From contig NZ_CP085135.1 in assembly GCF_020616515.1 (NCBI RefSeq), positions 3,968,001 to 4,032,000 of the forward strand: a stretch of DNA of 64,000 nt, read 5' to 3'. This document shows, piece after piece, positions 63,475 through 64,000 of the stretch; the stretch's first letter is position 1; every line of letters begins with the position of its first letter. Both the position numbers and the translations under genes were made by a program. This stretch comes from Mesorhizobium sp. PAMC28654. GTDB taxonomy: Bacteria; Pseudomonadota; Alphaproteobacteria; Rhizobiales; Rhizobiaceae. The notes beneath the pieces are model-generated. The model saw only the letters and a list, made by a program, of their open reading frames with translations, was not told the DNA's origin and ran no database searches.

Positions 63475-64000
63475 ATGGCCGATGCTGGACTGTTGCGGTT
63501 TCACGTCCCGGAACCGGAAGTCCGGCCGGGCGGGACGCCGGATTTTTCCAATGTAACCATCCCCAAGGCCGGCTCTGTGCCGCGCCCCGAGATCGACGTC
63601 GATCCGCGCACCATCCGCGACATGGCTTTCTCGATCATCCGGGTGCTGAACCGCAGCGGCGAAGCGGTCGGTCCCTGGGCCGGCCTGCTTTCGCACGATG
63701 AGCTGCTGGCGGGCTTGCGCCATATGATGACGTTGCGCACCTTCGACGCGCGCATGCAGATGGCGCAGCGGCAGGGCAAGACCTCGTTCTACATGCAGCA
63801 TCTGGGCGAGGAAGCGGTGAGCTGTGCGTTCCGCAAGGCGCTGTCGCCAGGCGACATGAATTTTCCGACCTACCGCCAAGCCGGCCTGCTGATCGCGGAC
63901 GGCTATCCGATGGTCACCATGATGAACCAGATCTATTCCAACGAGGCCGACCCGCTGAAAGGCCGGCAGCTGCCGATCATGTATTCGTCGAAGGAGCACG
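63475..64000 (+). CDS. bkdA1: Branched-chain 2-oxoacid dehydrogenase E1 alpha subunit, N-terminal part
   Basis: 175 residues are visible before the window ends. The start (VPEPEVRPGGTPDFS) and MTLRTFDARMQMAQRQGK, SFYMQHLGEEAVSCAF, YRQAGLLIADG match the alpha subunit of 3-methyl-2-oxobutanoate dehydrogenase. It would use thiamine diphosphate; the cofactor motif lies beyond the edge. GGAGGAGAAGG precedes ATG 63475. E1 beta and E2 genes are expected to follow. Confidence 0.92.
   Translation, partial: MADAGLLRFHVPEPEVRPGGTPDFSNVTIPKAGSVPRPEIDVDPRTIRDMAFSIIRVLNRSGEAVGPWAGLLSHDELLAGLRHMMTLRTFDARMQMAQRQGKTSFYMQHLGEEAVSCAFRKALSPGDMNFPTYRQAGLLIADGYPMVTMMNQIYSNEADPLKGRQLPIMYSSKEH

Overview
The window is a 64 kb piece of an alphaproteobacterial chromosome, most likely a Mesorhizobium or a close relative in the Phyllobacteriaceae/Rhizobiales. 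The reasons are the high GC, the gene order secB-fxsA-timA-mltA-smr-xre / dnaQ-coaE-aroE-maf-ppsR / hemE-hemJ-rho / mnmE-mnmG-rsmG-parA-parB-holA that I know from that order, the clusters of palindromic intergenic repeats, and the large number of ABC transporters. The assignment is by recognition, not by database search.

Layout. 0-5.7 kb: the end of a sugar-type ABC ATPase gene, a flavin monooxygenase, a DUF2156 acyltransferase-like protein, a divergent GFA/MarR pair with two palindromic operators, and a YadG/YadH-type ABC exporter. 5.9-8.3 kb: cytochrome bd-type quinol oxidase (cydAB). 8.3-15.6 kb: a large LuxR-type regulator broken by one frameshift, small proteins, a membrane-anchored or exported MsrA, a secreted AMKP-repeat protein, a DUF1223 protein and a TadG-like protein. 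15.7-19.5 kb: lepA, a hairpin-rich spacer, an AT-richer orphan gene and two small membrane proteins. 19.7-26.1 kb: a catabolic-looking locus (family 5 binding protein, alpha/beta hydrolase, isochorismatase-type hydrolase, M24 protein resembling DddP, GlxA-type AraC regulator) punctuated by palindromic repeats. 26.4-29.0 kb: cystathionine gamma-lyase/synthase type enzyme and cystathionine beta-synthase, overlapping. 29.1-39.3 kb: an organosulfur island with a YdhS-like flavoprotein, an Rrf2 regulator, tauABC, a beta-carbonic-anhydrase-family protein, a small protein and ssuADCB. 39.4-42.6 kb: a small membrane protein, RlpA, PHB depolymerase and a BTLCP peptidase with a perfect CtrA box. 42.6-46.8 kb: xre-smr-mltA-timA against fxsA and secB.

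46.9-64 kb is the replication-origin region. Genes left of about 50.65 kb run leftward (dnaQ, coaE, aroE, maf, ppsR) and most genes right of 51.05 kb run rightward (hemE, hemJ, rho, mnmE, mnmG, rsmG, parA, parB; the thioredoxin-domain gene at 54.2 kb and holA run leftward). The 402 bp between ppsR and hemE hold one perfect and two one-mismatch DnaA boxes and an AT-rich stretch, and in Caulobacter and rhizobia this is where oriC lies. Five parS sites lie 6.6-9 kb away, around mnmG and at the start of rsmG, next to parAB. The window ends inside a branched-chain 2-oxoacid dehydrogenase E1 alpha gene.

The most interesting points are the oriC/parS architecture, including three parS variants with the same deviation. 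The organosulfur island has shared promoter motifs and an embedded carbonic-anhydrase-like (possibly COS hydrolase) gene. Two probable single-base indels in homopolymers break rho and the LuxR-type gene. A DddP-like protein lacks the reported catalytic Asp. I saw no tRNA, rRNA, CRISPR array, insertion sequence or prophage.
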